Of a DNA stretch of 64,000 nucleotides, positions 17,031 through 27,521 are shown in pieces. Below the pieces are notes generated by a model, which was given only the letters and a program-made list of their open reading frames with translations, was not told where the DNA came from and ran no database searches. This stretch comes from Candidatus Jettenia caeni. GTDB taxonomy: Bacteria; Planctomycetota; Brocadiia; Brocadiales; Brocadiaceae. The stretch's first letter is position 1. Each line of letters starts with the position of its first letter. The stretch is taken from contig BAFH01000003.1 in assembly GCA_000296795.1 (NCBI GenBank), forward strand, positions 372,401 through 436,400. Direction: 5' to 3'. A program made the position numbers and the translations under genes.

Positions 17031-18500
17031 TTATAAATTCAACAGTCCATTAAACTGAAATTGTGTATCTATCTTACTTCGTAATTCCTCTTCATCCAGG
17101 GCAAAATGAGGACTAATCTCTATGAGGCCAATAACATTACCCTGAGGATCCGTGGGAATGGATATACCGGTATTGCGTAACCATCTCCCGAATAAATTAA
17201 CTATATCCCGTTTTGCTGTAGCTGGCGAATCATTGCCTTCTGAATTTTTTACCGGTGAGAATTCTTCTTCCCGAAGAACCTCCATAACTATTCCCTGCTT
17301 TACATATCTGAGTATATCAAAGATAAAGCTCTCAAATTTAACAGCATTATTCTTCTCAGGATTTACCATATCTCCTTTCTCATTCAGGCAGGATACCTTT
17401 TTTAAGGCTGCATGATAGGGAAGAGCATTTACTATTTGATATATCCTCTCAAGGAAATCAATATCCATTACATGGACTGCAATATTCCCTGCATTATATT
17501 TCAATGCACCATCCCCATTTCTGGCATACATATCCTCCTGGCTGAGTTCACTATATTCAATAATATGGAGATGCCCGTCGATATATCCTACAATGCCTAC
17601 CTTTTCCTCCGCATGGCGTTTTTTAACAACCTTTAACGATATCTCTGCTTTGCTCCCTGCATGGTAACCAAGAAAAACCGGATCGGCCATCTTTATGAGC
17701 ACGTTATCAATCTGATGATAAAAGATCTGCCTGACGCCACGCCTCTTCATATCGGCAAGAATACCCTTCTCCCTCAAAGCAATAATGACTCCCCCATGAC
17801 CATTGGGGCTCATCACAATATTTGACTTCGAGTTCATCAATACCTTCCCGTGCAGGTCTACTACAGGAAGCATACCCTGGGTAAAAAAACATACCTGCCT
17901 GTCATCTAATCCAAAGAAGTGGTGTGACTGGAAAAAATCCTGCGTTACCTGATTATTGGTCTCGCTGGTCATGATATACCAGGGAACTGGTATGCCATAT
18001 CGCTGCTGAAGGGCATGGATCTTTTCTGCATGAAGCTGAAAGATGCTTTTCCCACTGATCGGTGCGATGCAAATCGTCCCTTTTGGTCCGTTGCCTCCCA
18101 GTCTGGATCCGTCTCCACCCGCAACGGTAAGGATTGCAGTCTCTCCTTTCCGCAGAGATGACTCCCCTATCTGTTTTGCCGCTTCTGCAAGCTCCCTTTC
18201 AAGGGTATTTGATGGGACAGAGATAACGTGGGGAGGGAGTAAACTCCCCTGAATGGCGGATGCTGTTTTCCGGAGATTCTGATGAAAGAGTTTCTCTATG
18301 AGCTGAAAATCTATTGAGGCGACCTGTGCCAGGAGAAGTTCTTTTTCCCCGGATGATATTTCATCCCACCATGTGAAGACGTGCTGCTGCTTTGCCTCAA
18401 AGGTGTTTTTAATGTGCTTCTTATAGTTTGGATACTCTTTTTCTAGTGTTTTTCTGTTCAATCTTTTATCCTCGAAAATAGAACCAGAACTATAATCCAA
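17031..18500 (-). CDS. UDPGP-type sugar-1-phosphate uridylyltransferase (UDP-GlcNAc/UDP-glucose pyrophosphorylase, eukaryote-like)
   Basis: This 489-aa enzyme belongs to the UDPGP family, which transfers UMP to hexose-1-phosphates. The nucleotide-binding signature is VAGGDGSRLGGNGPKG near residue 125. PWYIMTSETNNQVTQDFF and YHQIDNVLIKMADP match the uridine- and sugar-binding regions of UAP1-like proteins. FESFIFDIL near the C-terminus is also typical. It is unlike the short bacterial GalU. The gene context does not say whether GlcNAc-1-P or Glc-1-P is preferred. The malQ and phosphoglucomutase genes elsewhere in the window make a glucan role possible. Confidence 0.88.
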   Translation of the reverse strand: MDYSSGSIFEDKRLNRKTLEKEYPNYKKHIKNTFEAKQQHVFTWWDEISSGEKELLLAQVASIDFQLIEKLFHQNLRKTASAIQGSLLPPHVISVPSNTLERELAEAAKQIGESSLRKGETAILTVAGGDGSRLGGNGPKGTICIAPISGKSIFQLHAEKIHALQQRYGIPVPWYIMTSETNNQVTQDFFQSHHFFGLDDRQVCFFTQGMLPVVDLHGKVLMNSKSNIVMSPNGHGGVIIALREKGILADMKRRGVRQIFYHQIDNVLIKMADPVFLGYHAGSKAEISLKVVKKRHAEEKVGIVGYIDGHLHIIEYSELSQEDMYARNGDGALKYNAGNIAVHVMDIDFLERIYQIVNALPYHAALKKVSCLNEKGDMVNPEKNNAVKFESFIFDILRYVKQGIVMEVLREEEFSPVKNSEGNDSPATAKRDIVNLFGRWLRNTGISIPTDPQGNVIGLIEISPHFALDEEELRSKIDTQFQFNGLLNL

Positions 18501-18737
18501 GACTTTGATCTTGCTAACAGGTGTATTGCAAAAACGCTTCCGATCTCCTACGCTAAAAACTTACGGGATTTACCGAAATAAATACCCGATGATTATAGGG
18601 CAACTTTCCGTACAGGGCAAGGATTTTTTATATCATACGTATTTTAACTCTTTTAAAAATTTAAACTTGAAATAAATCATGAATATCAGTAACCTTAATT
18701 ATCTTATACTACCTAAAATAGCTGAAAATGGAATTTA

Positions 18738-21062
18738 ATGAAAAGAAATTTAATTATTATCTTAATCATTATTGGTTTTATCACAGGAGGAATCGCACTA
18801 GGATATATAGGTATCAAAAGGACAACGTCAGATGAGGCAATAAAGAATCGGTTGCTAAGAATGGTAAGGGATTTTGGCGAGGCAAAGATTGATCATGCTC
18901 ACATGGATTTCCTGGAAGGAATTATCATTGATAATTTTTCTTTCACCGGTACATCCGCAGATGTACAAGGCAAATCTGTCAGAATTCCTAAAATCGTTTT
19001 AAAGCACGACCCTCAAAGCCTTATGAAAGGCCGGATCAATATTAGCAATGCTATTATTATTGCGCCAGAACTAACCATCGAGAAACCTTCAGATATATGG
19101 TCTCTTCTGAATGTCATTAAAGCAAACTTTAGTAAGGCAGAAATGCCGGTTTACACAGACGCATTGCGCCACGGTATCGAGATAAGGGATTTGAAAATCC
19201 ATATTAACGAAGATACACAGACAAACAGTCCGGAAATCAAGTTGTCCGGTATCAATATCACCTTTTCACCTTATGCAGGCTCTTTTAAAGATATTCATAT
19301 TAACGGGAGTATCGATGATGAATTATTAGGAAATTATCTGTTTACGATGAGGCTTCATCCCGGAGTTCCAAGTCTTGATGTCGAAGCACATGCGAAAAAT
19401 CTTGCACTGGATGAAACAGTTTTAGCACGGTTCCCCTATATCGGTAAAATGCTATGGGATAACTATAAACCGGTAGGGAAAATCAATGTATCCTGTATTG
19501 CTCGTTTTAATAATCAGGATAATCAGAAAAAAATGGATTACGATATCAATGTTGGCCTCAACGGTATCAGGGCTATGTATGAAGATTGGCCTTTTCTCAT
19601 CTATGATTTACACGGTGATATAGAGATCAATCCTGCAAAGTTATATCTCAAGGGAATTGTAGGCTATATCAGGAGCGGAGATCACTCATCTCAAGCTGAG
19701 TTCAGAGGTGAATTTAGTCTTCACGGTTCCCAAAAGACCTTTGTGATGACTATTCCTAATCTGTTTGTGAATCAGGAATTTTTAGAAAATATCCCTGGTT
19801 CCGGTATCGGTAAGCAGATATGGTCAAAAATACGCCCAAACGGTTTAGTAGACCTGACCTTGCAATATAATGAAGGAGAACATCAGAACAGGTATAACTT
19901 TCTGGTCGTTGATTGTAAGGGTTTGGAAATTAACCCTGCTGATTTCCCCTTACCTATATTGTATTTGAATGGGCAATTCAAGATATGTAACAATATCATT
20001 TTATTCAAGAATACCAGTGGTTTTATTCAATGTGGCGATCAATCTATTTTTACTGAAATGAACGGCGTTTATGACATGAAAAGTGAACGAAAGATATTTA
20101 ACCTTCATGTGCCGAATGTATTTATTACAAAGACTTTCTTAAAAAATCTGCCAAATAAAGAAATCGGTGAAAAGCTATTGACAACTCTCAACCCGAGGGG
20201 TAAAGCAGATGTCATCGCTCATTTTCAGGGCTTTAAGGATGAAAAGGACAATGACTATTCAATAGAGATTAATCTGAAAGACTGTGATATAACTGTCAGT
20301 AAATATAAAATTCCTGTTTGGGGGATAGAAGGAAGGCTGGATCTTAATAAAAAAAGACTCGTAAGTGAACGTATAAGCGCCAGATGTTACGGTGGAAATC
20401 TGGAAGGACAGCTATTCGTTAACCGGGATACCAACCCTTCCTATGAGGGGGAGTTGACTCTTTCACGAATCAATATAGAAGAAGTAGCTCATCATATTAT
20501 TCAGACAGAAAAGCTGTGGTCAGGACTTCTTTATGGCAGGATTGCCTATAAGGGAAGAAGCACTGATATCAAAGATTTCTCTGCCCATGGACAAATAAAC
20601 GTGACGGATGGTTCTCTCTCAGACGTTCCCATCATCCTTAATGTTTTTAACTTTCTCAGCTTGAGTTTACCCAAAAAAGAAACTTTCCATAGCGCACAAG
20701 CAACATTTATGATAAAAAACAGCTTGATTCATGTTGATAGCAGCAAAGTCTCCAGTGAGAGCGTTGAACTTAACGGACGAGGGGATATCAACTTCAATGG
20801 AGATCTCCGTTTAAATGTTGTTGCGGGATTCGATAAAAACTTTTTTTCGGAAATTCCTCTCGTAGGAAAGTTGTTTGATTTTGTAGTTGGCGGTGTACGG
20901 AGGCAACTGACTATGGTCGAAATCAAGGGTAACTTTTTCAAGCCAGAAATCCATTCTGTGCCTTTTAAACCGATTACCCGTTCTATTAAGAATGTATTTG
21001 ATTTATTACCGAAAGATGAACATGATATAACTACCGGTACTGGAGAAAAACATAAAAAATAA
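18738..21062 (+). CDS. AsmA-like envelope protein
   Basis: The 774-aa protein has an uncleaved N-terminal helix (residues ~4-24, LIIILIIIGFITGGIALGYIG) and a long beta-rich periplasmic part. The C-terminal region (about 590-730) contains the AsmA signature, with GQINVTDGSLSDVPIIL and a later SESVELNGRGDINFNGDL turn. AsmA-family proteins are bridge-like lipid-transport or outer-membrane-biogenesis factors. Repeated internal units (PNLFVNQEFLENIP, PNVFITKTFLKNLP) suggest the domain grew by duplication. The acetyl-CoA synthetase gene starts 12 bases after the stop. Confidence 0.8.
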   Translation: MKRNLIIILIIIGFITGGIALGYIGIKRTTSDEAIKNRLLRMVRDFGEAKIDHAHMDFLEGIIIDNFSFTGTSADVQGKSVRIPKIVLKHDPQSLMKGRINISNAIIIAPELTIEKPSDIWSLLNVIKANFSKAEMPVYTDALRHGIEIRDLKIHINEDTQTNSPEIKLSGINITFSPYAGSFKDIHINGSIDDELLGNYLFTMRLHPGVPSLDVEAHAKNLALDETVLARFPYIGKMLWDNYKPVGKINVSCIARFNNQDNQKKMDYDINVGLNGIRAMYEDWPFLIYDLHGDIEINPAKLYLKGIVGYIRSGDHSSQAEFRGEFSLHGSQKTFVMTIPNLFVNQEFLENIPGSGIGKQIWSKIRPNGLVDLTLQYNEGEHQNRYNFLVVDCKGLEINPADFPLPILYLNGQFKICNNIILFKNTSGFIQCGDQSIFTEMNGVYDMKSERKIFNLHVPNVFITKTFLKNLPNKEIGEKLLTTLNPRGKADVIAHFQGFKDEKDNDYSIEINLKDCDITVSKYKIPVWGIEGRLDLNKKRLVSERISARCYGGNLEGQLFVNRDTNPSYEGELTLSRINIEEVAHHIIQTEKLWSGLLYGRIAYKGRSTDIKDFSAHGQINVTDGSLSDVPIILNVFNFLSLSLPKKETFHSAQATFMIKNSLIHVDSSKVSSESVELNGRGDINFNGDLRLNVVAGFDKNFFSEIPLVGKLFDFVVGGVRRQLTMVEIKGNFFKPEIHSVPFKPITRSIKNVFDLLPKDEHDITTGTGEKHKK

Positions 21063-21073
21063 CTTTTTCATCT

Positions 21074-23164
21074 ATGCTAGAACATTTCTTTTCACCAAAA
21101 ACAATAGCCGTTATTGGCGCCTCCCGCGAGGAGGGTAAAGTAGGGCACGATTTACTCAAAAATCTGGTTAGTTACGGATATACCGGTACGATCTATCCTA
21201 TAAATCCTAAAGCGGATACTATCCTGGGAATTAAGGTATATGCCAGCCTTAAGGACATTCGCGATACGATTGATCTTGCCGTAATTGTTATTCCTGCCGC
21301 CTTTGTAAAACACGGGGTAGATGAATGTATTGAGAAAGGGATCGATTCAATCATCGTTATCAGTTCCGGCTTTAAAGAAAGCGGCATTGATGGCGCCGCA
21401 AAGGAGCGGGAACTGTACCAAAAGATCAAACAGCATTCGATACGTATGCTGGGGCCAAACTGCCTTGGATTAATCAACACACAATCATCCCTGAATGCTT
21501 CTTTTGCAGCCGACATGCCTGCAGAAGGGAATATTGGATTTTTTTCGCAATCAGGAGCGCTTTGTACTTCTATTTTAGATTGGTCCATAATCGAGTATAT
21601 TGGGTTCTCTAAATTCATCAGTATCGGAAATAAGACCGATATTGACGAAGTCGACCTTATAAAAGCTCTGGAAGAAGATACCTATACGAGAGTTATTCTC
21701 GGTTATCTGGAAGGGGTAAAAAACGGAACCGTATTTATCGCCTCTGCCCAAAAAGCAACCAAAAAGAAACCCATGATTATCATAAAATCAGGGGGTACCA
21801 CGGCAGGCGCAAAGGCTGCTTCATCGCATACAGGGACATTAGCTGGCTCTGAAAGAGCCTTTGATGCGGCATTTAAACAATCTGGCATCTTACGGGCAAA
21901 TACCATTGAAGAACTTTTTGATTATGCCAGAATATTTAGTTATCAACATCTGCCAAAAGGGCCGCGCATAGCATTAATCACCAATGCAGGCGGTCCCGGA
22001 ATTATCACTGCCGATGCGGTGGAGCGTTCAAAAATAAAAATGGCAGCATTTTCCAGGAATACCATTGAAACCCTTCGTTCTTTCTTGCCGGAGATGGCAA
22101 ATGTATATAATCCAATAGATGTGCTGGGAGATGCAAAGGCAGACCGATACAAATTTGTTATTGAGGAAGTGGTAAAAGACACGAATGTAGATGTGATCCT
22201 GGTTATTCTTACACCTCAAACCATGACGGAAATAGAAAAAACTGCGGAGGTGATTGGCGAAATCTCGCACCGTACCGATAAAACGATAGTAACTTCCTTT
22301 ATGGGTGGTAAAAGAACCGAAAGCGCTTTTAAGATCCTGGCTCAAAAAAAGATACCAAATTATGTATTTCCTGAACGTGCAGTATCAGCTATCGAAGCTA
22401 TGTACCACTATACCTTGTGGCAAAAAAAACCATTGCCAAAAATTGAGGAAATTCAGATACAAAAGGAGAATGTGTCATCTCTTATAAAGAAACTCAGACA
22501 AGCAGGGCATCCACAGTTAAACGAAGAAGAAGTAAAAGAGGTAATCTCGACTTACGGTTTCAGGATTCCAAAGAGTATTCTCGCCACTTCAGAAATAGAG
22601 GCTGTGAAAGCTGCGGAGGAAATCGGATACCCCGTTGTTATCAAAATTTCTTCTCCCGACATCCTGCATAAATCAGATTTTGGAGGAGTAGTAATAGGAG
22701 TGCAGGATCCGTCAGAAGTGAGAAAATATTTTCGCGATATTACTCAAAAGGCGCGCCGTCTTATGCCGGATGCTGAGATAAAAGGCGTCCTGGTGCAACA
22801 GATGGTCACAGGCGGCAAAGAAGTTATCATTGGGATGTCGCGTGACCCGCAATTTGGCCCACTCCTCATGTTTGGTCTTGGTGGTATTTATATAGAGGTG
22901 CTCAAGGATGTTACCTTCCGGGTAGCGCCGATTGGATCAGATGAAGCAAAAGAGATGATTCAGGAGATCCGGTCTTTTCCTCTTTTAAAGGGTGTACGGG
23001 GCGAAAAACCCGCTGATATACCTGCCATTGTGGATAGTATCATAAGACTTTCGCACATGGTAACAGATTTTCCTGAGATCGTGGAGATGGATATAAATCC
23101 CCTGGTTGTATTCCCTGAGGGTAATGGAGCAATAGCCATAGATGCGCGCATCTCGATATCATAA
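21074..23164 (+). CDS. Acetyl-CoA synthetase (ADP-forming), fused alpha and beta subunits
   Basis: This NDP-forming acyl-CoA synthetase interconverts acetyl-CoA + ADP + Pi and acetate + ATP + CoA. The N-terminal CoA-binding domain begins FFSPKTIAVIGASREEGKVG. A succinyl-CoA-synthetase-like ligase domain follows (FFSQSGALCTSILDW), with the phosphohistidine region SSHTGTLAGS near residue 254. The C-terminal ATP-grasp domain (about 470-696) includes GYPVVIKISSPDILHKSDFGGV and DINPLVVFPEG. At 696 aa it has the usual length of the single-chain form. The downstream BioD-like/DRTGG protein is a frequent partner. An ADP-forming enzyme suggests substrate-level phosphorylation or acetate handling. Confidence 0.93.
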   Translation: MLEHFFSPKTIAVIGASREEGKVGHDLLKNLVSYGYTGTIYPINPKADTILGIKVYASLKDIRDTIDLAVIVIPAAFVKHGVDECIEKGIDSIIVISSGFKESGIDGAAKERELYQKIKQHSIRMLGPNCLGLINTQSSLNASFAADMPAEGNIGFFSQSGALCTSILDWSIIEYIGFSKFISIGNKTDIDEVDLIKALEEDTYTRVILGYLEGVKNGTVFIASAQKATKKKPMIIIKSGGTTAGAKAASSHTGTLAGSERAFDAAFKQSGILRANTIEELFDYARIFSYQHLPKGPRIALITNAGGPGIITADAVERSKIKMAAFSRNTIETLRSFLPEMANVYNPIDVLGDAKADRYKFVIEEVVKDTNVDVILVILTPQTMTEIEKTAEVIGEISHRTDKTIVTSFMGGKRTESAFKILAQKKIPNYVFPERAVSAIEAMYHYTLWQKKPLPKIEEIQIQKENVSSLIKKLRQAGHPQLNEEEVKEVISTYGFRIPKSILATSEIEAVKAAEEIGYPVVIKISSPDILHKSDFGGVVIGVQDPSEVRKYFRDITQKARRLMPDAEIKGVLVQQMVTGGKEVIIGMSRDPQFGPLLMFGLGGIYIEVLKDVTFRVAPIGSDEAKEMIQEIRSFPLLKGVRGEKPADIPAIVDSIIRLSHMVTDFPEIVEMDINPLVVFPEGNGAIAIDARISIS

Positions 23165-23224
23165 GGAGATTGGTCTCGTGTACATGTTGATAATATCTGT
23201 ATATTTATTCCTAAGGGGGTTATC

Positions 23225-24295
23225 ATGATACCCATATTTATTGCTTCTCTTTCAGCTTTTTCCGGGAAGAATCTTATCTGCCTTGGTTTAGGCCTAAAAT
23301 TTAAAAAAGATGGATACCAGGTTGGATATTTTAAACCCGTTGGGTTTTCACCGGTTATCGTTGAGGACGTGCTTACTGATGAGGATGCTGTCTTTTTGTC
23401 AAAAGCGCTGGATGTAAACGAACCGCTCCAGTCAATTTGTCCTGTTGTGGTAACAGATGATCTCATACGACGACTGATGAAGGGTGAAGAATTACCCATT
23501 CGTCAAAAGACAATGGAAGCCTTTCGGCGGTCTTCTCTTGGAAAGGATATCATGATTACCAGAGGCTTGGGCAGGCTCTCCGGTGGCACATGCCTGCGTT
23601 TTTCAGAATTGGATTTTATCAAAGAATCTGGCGCAAAGGTAATCTTTGTAGATAAATATCAGGCTCATATCGATATGCTCGATGGATTTCTTTATGCGTC
23701 CAAAGTACTGGGAGATCAATTGCTCGGAGTCGTGTTTAATCTTATTCCTTCTGCAAAATTAGCTTTTATCCGGGAAATCCTTGTTCCATTTCTGAAAGCT
23801 AACGGTGTTACAACACTAGGGTGTATTCAAAAAGATCCGGTCCTCGGTGCGGTACCAATCAGGGAAGTGGTTCATGCCCTTAACGGAAAAATTCTTTGCT
23901 GTGAGGATAAAATGGAAGAATTAATTGAACATTTCATGATAGGAGCAATGAATGTCGAAAGCGCCTTAAGTTATTTCAGAAGGTTTTCGAATAAGGCTGT
24001 CATTACCGGGGGTGACCGTAGTGACATACATTTGGCGGCAATCGAGACGCCTACGAAGTGTTTAATCCTCACCGGAGGGCTTTATCCACACGCTTCTATT
24101 TTAGGTCGCGCCCAGGAAGCCGGTATTCCTGTCATTGTAGTTCAATCAGATACGGCAACTGCCGTTGAAACGTGCGAAAACCTGTCGGGATATATTAGTT
24201 TACACTTTAAGTCTAAGATACAACGTGCTGCCGAGGTGGTAGAGCATGAAATTGATTTTAACACTATTTACAAACAGTTGAGTTTATCGAAATAG
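23225..24295 (+). CDS. BioD-like P-loop and DRTGG domain protein (Pta N-terminal-like)
   Basis: Residues ~1-200 resemble the dethiobiotin-synthetase/CobB-like ATPase domain, with a degenerate P-loop (IASLSAFSGKNLICLGLG) and YFKPVGFSP. Residues ~215-325 are a DRTGG domain (GCIQKDPVLGAVPIREVV, then FSNKAVITGGDRSD). This is the arrangement found at the N-terminus of long phosphotransacetylases, but here the catalytic acetyltransferase part is missing. Its gene directly follows the ADP-forming acetyl-CoA synthetase, so a regulatory or sensing role in acetyl-CoA metabolism is likely. AAGGGGG precedes the ATG. Confidence 0.85.
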   Translation: MIPIFIASLSAFSGKNLICLGLGLKFKKDGYQVGYFKPVGFSPVIVEDVLTDEDAVFLSKALDVNEPLQSICPVVVTDDLIRRLMKGEELPIRQKTMEAFRRSSLGKDIMITRGLGRLSGGTCLRFSELDFIKESGAKVIFVDKYQAHIDMLDGFLYASKVLGDQLLGVVFNLIPSAKLAFIREILVPFLKANGVTTLGCIQKDPVLGAVPIREVVHALNGKILCCEDKMEELIEHFMIGAMNVESALSYFRRFSNKAVITGGDRSDIHLAAIETPTKCLILTGGLYPHASILGRAQEAGIPVIVVQSDTATAVETCENLSGYISLHFKSKIQRAAEVVEHEIDFNTIYKQLSLSK

Positions 24296-24390
24296 CAGGC
24301 ATGTCGATATTGCATAGTATCCAAAAAATTGGTTACGTTGGAGGTATCTCTAAATATTTAAGCGGTGTAGTCTCAATCTAAGGAGCATAT

Positions 24391-26238
24391 ATGTTCAAAG
24401 ATTTCAAAAAGATAAAATTTGAAATGCCTAAGAAATTTTCCATATGGCATATTATCATTGCCTTTGGATTTTTCATTTTACTGCAAATGTACTTGATGAA
24501 CCCCGGGGTAAGGAATATTACCTATAGTGATTTTAAAAAACTGGTAAAAGAGGGCAATGTCCTGGAATGTTACATCAACCATACTATGATCCGCGGTAAA
24601 TTGCGGGAGGCAGAGCGTGGCACAACGAAAAATGCGGTCTTTATTACCGCCCGCGTGGAAGATCCGGATCTCGTCAGAGACCTTGAACTTATGGGTGTTA
24701 AATACGCCGGGCATTATGAGAGTCCCTGGTTTAAAACATTCTTCTTCTCCTGGGTACTGCCCTTATTAATCTTATTTGTGATCTGGCGTTTTATCTTTAA
24801 ACGCTACGGACCTGCCGGCAGCATCATGACTTTCGGAAAGAGCAAGGGCCGTCTCTATGTGCAGGAAGATCTGAATGTAACCTTTGATGATGTGGCAGGA
24901 ATCGATGAGGCCAAAGAAGAGCTGCAAGAGATTATAGAATTCCTGAAGACCCCGGATAAATTTCGTGCGTTAGGCGGAAAGATTCCCAAAGGAGTTTTGT
25001 TAGTCGGCGCTCCGGGAACAGGAAAGACCCTGCTTGCAAAAGCTGTAGCGGGCGAAGCCGGTGTGCCGTTTTTTAATATGAGTGGTTCAGAGTTTGTGGA
25101 AATGTTTGTCGGTGTTGGCGCTGCCCGGGTGCGGGATTTATTTAGCCAGGCAGATCAGAAAGCCCCTTGCATTATCTTCATTGACGAACTTGATGCCCTG
25201 GGCAAATCACGGGGAACAAACCCTATGGGCGGACACGATGAACGGGAACAGACGTTAAATCAATTACTGGTGGAAATGGACGGATTTGATTCAAACAAAG
25301 GCGTGATTATTATGGGTTCCACCAATCGTCCGGAAATGCTGGATAGTGCCCTCCTGAGACCTGGCAGGTTTGATCGCCAGGTGGTTGTTGACCGTCCTGA
25401 CCTGCACGGTCGGGAAGCAATACTAAAGGTGCATGCGAAAGAGGTAAAACTCGAAAAAGATATTAATCTGCATTCCGTTGCAGCCATGACGCCGGGATTC
25501 GTTGGCGCAGACCTTGCCAACCTCGTTAACGAGGCAGCCTTGCTTGCAGCAAGAAGAAATAAGAAGGCTGTTGGTATGCCAGAATTTGAGGAGGCAATTG
25601 ACCGTATCATGACAGGTCTTGAAAAAAAGAAGCGGCTGATGAACACAAAAGAGAAAGAGATTGTTGCTCACCACGAATCAGGACATGCATTGGTTGCCTG
25701 CTCTGTACCGCATGCAGACCCCGTTCGGAAGATATCGATGATTCCCCGCGGTATTGGCGCTCTCGGATATACTATACAAAAACCTACAGAAGACCGGTAT
25801 TTGATGACAAGGGCAGAACTCCTTGACCGCATAGCTATCTTGCTTGGCGGAAGGGTTGCAGAAGAAATTATCTTCCATGAAATATCAACCGGCGCTCAAA
25901 ATGATTTGGTTAAAGCTACCGATATTGCCAAATTAATGGTTAAGGAGTACGGAATGAGTGATAAGATGGGTTTAATAACGTTTGAGCAGGGCAATAGGCC
26001 GCTCTTTCTGAATGGAGGATTTACTTCTAGTAAAGAATATAGCGAAGAAACAGCACGGGAAATAGATCTGGAAATTAAGAAAATTATTGATGATTCGTTT
26101 CATCGTGTAAAGGACCTCTTGACAGGAAAAAAGGAAATATTGCAGGGTATGGCAAAAAAACTTATGGAACAAGAGGTTATTGAAGGGGAGGAGTTGAAAA
26201 AACTCTTAGAGGAGCTACACAAATCCAATGGGAAATAG
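24391..26238 (+). CDS. ftsH: ATP-dependent zinc metalloprotease FtsH
   Basis: This membrane-bound AAA+ protease degrades misfolded membrane proteins and regulatory factors. Two membrane helices (residues ~18-36 and ~115-133) flank a short periplasmic region. Walker A is GAPGTGKT near residue 207, Walker B is [12 protein letters not shown], the second region of homology is [13 protein letters not shown], and the zinc site is HESGH beginning at His428. AAGGAG precedes the ATG. At 615 aa the length is normal. Its last codons overlap the GGDEF gene by 11 bases, an unusual coupling. Confidence 0.97.
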   Translation: MFKDFKKIKFEMPKKFSIWHIIIAFGFFILLQMYLMNPGVRNITYSDFKKLVKEGNVLECYINHTMIRGKLREAERGTTKNAVFITARVEDPDLVRDLELMGVKYAGHYESPWFKTFFFSWVLPLLILFVIWRFIFKRYGPAGSIMTFGKSKGRLYVQEDLNVTFDDVAGIDEAKEELQEIIEFLKTPDKFRALGGKIPKGVLLVGAPGTGKTLLAKAVAGEAGVPFFNMSGSEFVEMFVGVGAARVRDLFSQADQKAPCIIFIDELDALGKSRGTNPMGGHDEREQTLNQLLVEMDGFDSNKGVIIMGSTNRPEMLDSALLRPGRFDRQVVVDRPDLHGREAILKVHAKEVKLEKDINLHSVAAMTPGFVGADLANLVNEAALLAARRNKKAVGMPEFEEAIDRIMTGLEKKKRLMNTKEKEIVAHHESGHALVACSVPHADPVRKISMIPRGIGALGYTIQKPTEDRYLMTRAELLDRIAILLGGRVAEEIIFHEISTGAQNDLVKATDIAKLMVKEYGMSDKMGLITFEQGNRPLFLNGGFTSSKEYSEETAREIDLEIKKIIDDSFHRVKDLLTGKKEILQGMAKKLMEQEVIEGEELKKLLEELHKSNGK

Positions 26239-27349
26239 AACGATAGTTAAGGCATATATCAATAAATATAAGTATTGTGCTCTTGGTGTTATCGTTGCTC
26301 TGAATTGTGCTATAGTAAGTATTTTTAGATTGGAGGGAATTACCTTCGGCCTGGTGGTCCTTGCTTTTTTCTGCACGTTACAGTTTCTCACGAAAAATGA
26401 GGAACAGAACCCACCAATCGAGGAAAAACCGGATATCGTTTCTGAAAGCTTATTGCATGAGATTATGAATGTTGTTCCAGAAGTAGTATACGTCTCCATG
26501 TTCAATGGTTCTGTAAAATATATCAGTAATGGGATAGAAAAATTTATAGGATATAAGCCGGATGAAATTTATAGAACACGAAACTTCCTGTTCCATCAGG
26601 TACATCCCGATGATAAAGAAAAAGTATCAAAGCAGATACACCTGTTACAGAAAGGAAGTGAGGCAACCGTAGAGTATCGCTTATTAAAAAAAGATGGAAC
26701 CTACGTTTGGGTTTCCGATTACCTGAACACGATGAAAAATGAATGGGGCAATATAACTCATTATCATGGCATTTTGATTAATATTGATGAAAGAAAAACA
26801 CATGATAAGAATTTACAAATGTTAAATACCAGAATACATCAATTAAACGATATGGTTAATCACCATGCCGTACGGGATAGCTTAACGAACGTTTATAACA
26901 AACGATATTCACTCGTAATCTTACAAAATGAGTTTAATCGCGCGCGAGCACAAAATAAACCCTTATCATGCCTTCTCATGGATATCGATCATCTTGAATA
27001 TATTAATACCAGATACGGATATTTTCTTGGAAATCGTATCCTTACTGATATCGCCAAATGTCTCCAGAAAAATCTTAGTTCATCTGATGTAGTTTCCCGG
27101 TTTGGAGACGATGAGTTTTTGATTCTTTTGCCGGAGGTTACTAAGGAGGAATTAGATAGCATGTCTGTTTCACTCGTGAAAGAGATTGAGAAATGCCCTA
27201 TAAAAGATGAAGAAAAAAATATCACTATTTCTTTTACCGTAACCGTAGGAATGAGCACTATTACCCCGAAGACAAAAAGCATTACCGATTTAATTGAGCA
27301 GGCAAGCAATGCACTCTATACTGCGAAAAGAACGAAAAAAAGCGCTTAA
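26228..27349 (+). CDS. Membrane PAS-GGDEF protein (probable diguanylate cyclase, variant motif)
   Basis: The 373-aa protein has two N-terminal membrane helices (residues ~17-33 and ~38-54). A PAS domain (about 80-195, PAS_3-like, ending [13 protein letters not shown]) is followed by a GGDEF domain (about 215-373). The catalytic loop reads RFGDDEF near residue 293, so the second Gly of GGDEF is replaced by Asp, while the two metal-binding acidic residues after it remain. The upstream [10 protein letters not shown] and [18 protein letters not shown] motifs are intact. Activity is therefore uncertain. The start overlaps ftsH by 11 bases. A c-di-GMP riboswitch candidate lies at 38677-38770. Confidence 0.88.
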   Translation: MGNRTIVKAYINKYKYCALGVIVALNCAIVSIFRLEGITFGLVVLAFFCTLQFLTKNEEQNPPIEEKPDIVSESLLHEIMNVVPEVVYVSMFNGSVKYISNGIEKFIGYKPDEIYRTRNFLFHQVHPDDKEKVSKQIHLLQKGSEATVEYRLLKKDGTYVWVSDYLNTMKNEWGNITHYHGILINIDERKTHDKNLQMLNTRIHQLNDMVNHHAVRDSLTNVYNKRYSLVILQNEFNRARAQNKPLSCLLMDIDHLEYINTRYGYFLGNRILTDIAKCLQKNLSSSDVVSRFGDDEFLILLPEVTKEELDSMSVSLVKEIEKCPIKDEEKNITISFTVTVGMSTITPKTKSITDLIEQASNALYTAKRTKKSA

Positions 27350-27398
27350 AAGATTACTCGTAATTACTCAAAAGGAGGCACAAATCGGGGTAGGGGAG

Positions 27399-27483
27399 AA
27401 TCTTGTGTTCTGCCGGGTTAGGGAAAAGCGGAGAGGTTTTAGGATTTGCACAAAGGGTGGACGCACCCAGGGTTCGTCCCTCC
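27399..27483. repeat. Dispersed repeat (family A) in the lon leader
   Basis: Blocks such as AATCTTGTG, GGTTTT, ATTTGCACAAAGGGT and GGTTCG occur in the same order and spacing as at 38928-39010. A worn copy lies at 48343-48401. The element fills most of the 150-base gap between the GGDEF gene and lon, so it is within or beside the lon promoter/leader. Confidence 0.75.
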
Positions 27484-27521
27484 TATGATCCAACAGTATT
27501 TTGAGTGCCTGCGATTACTCT

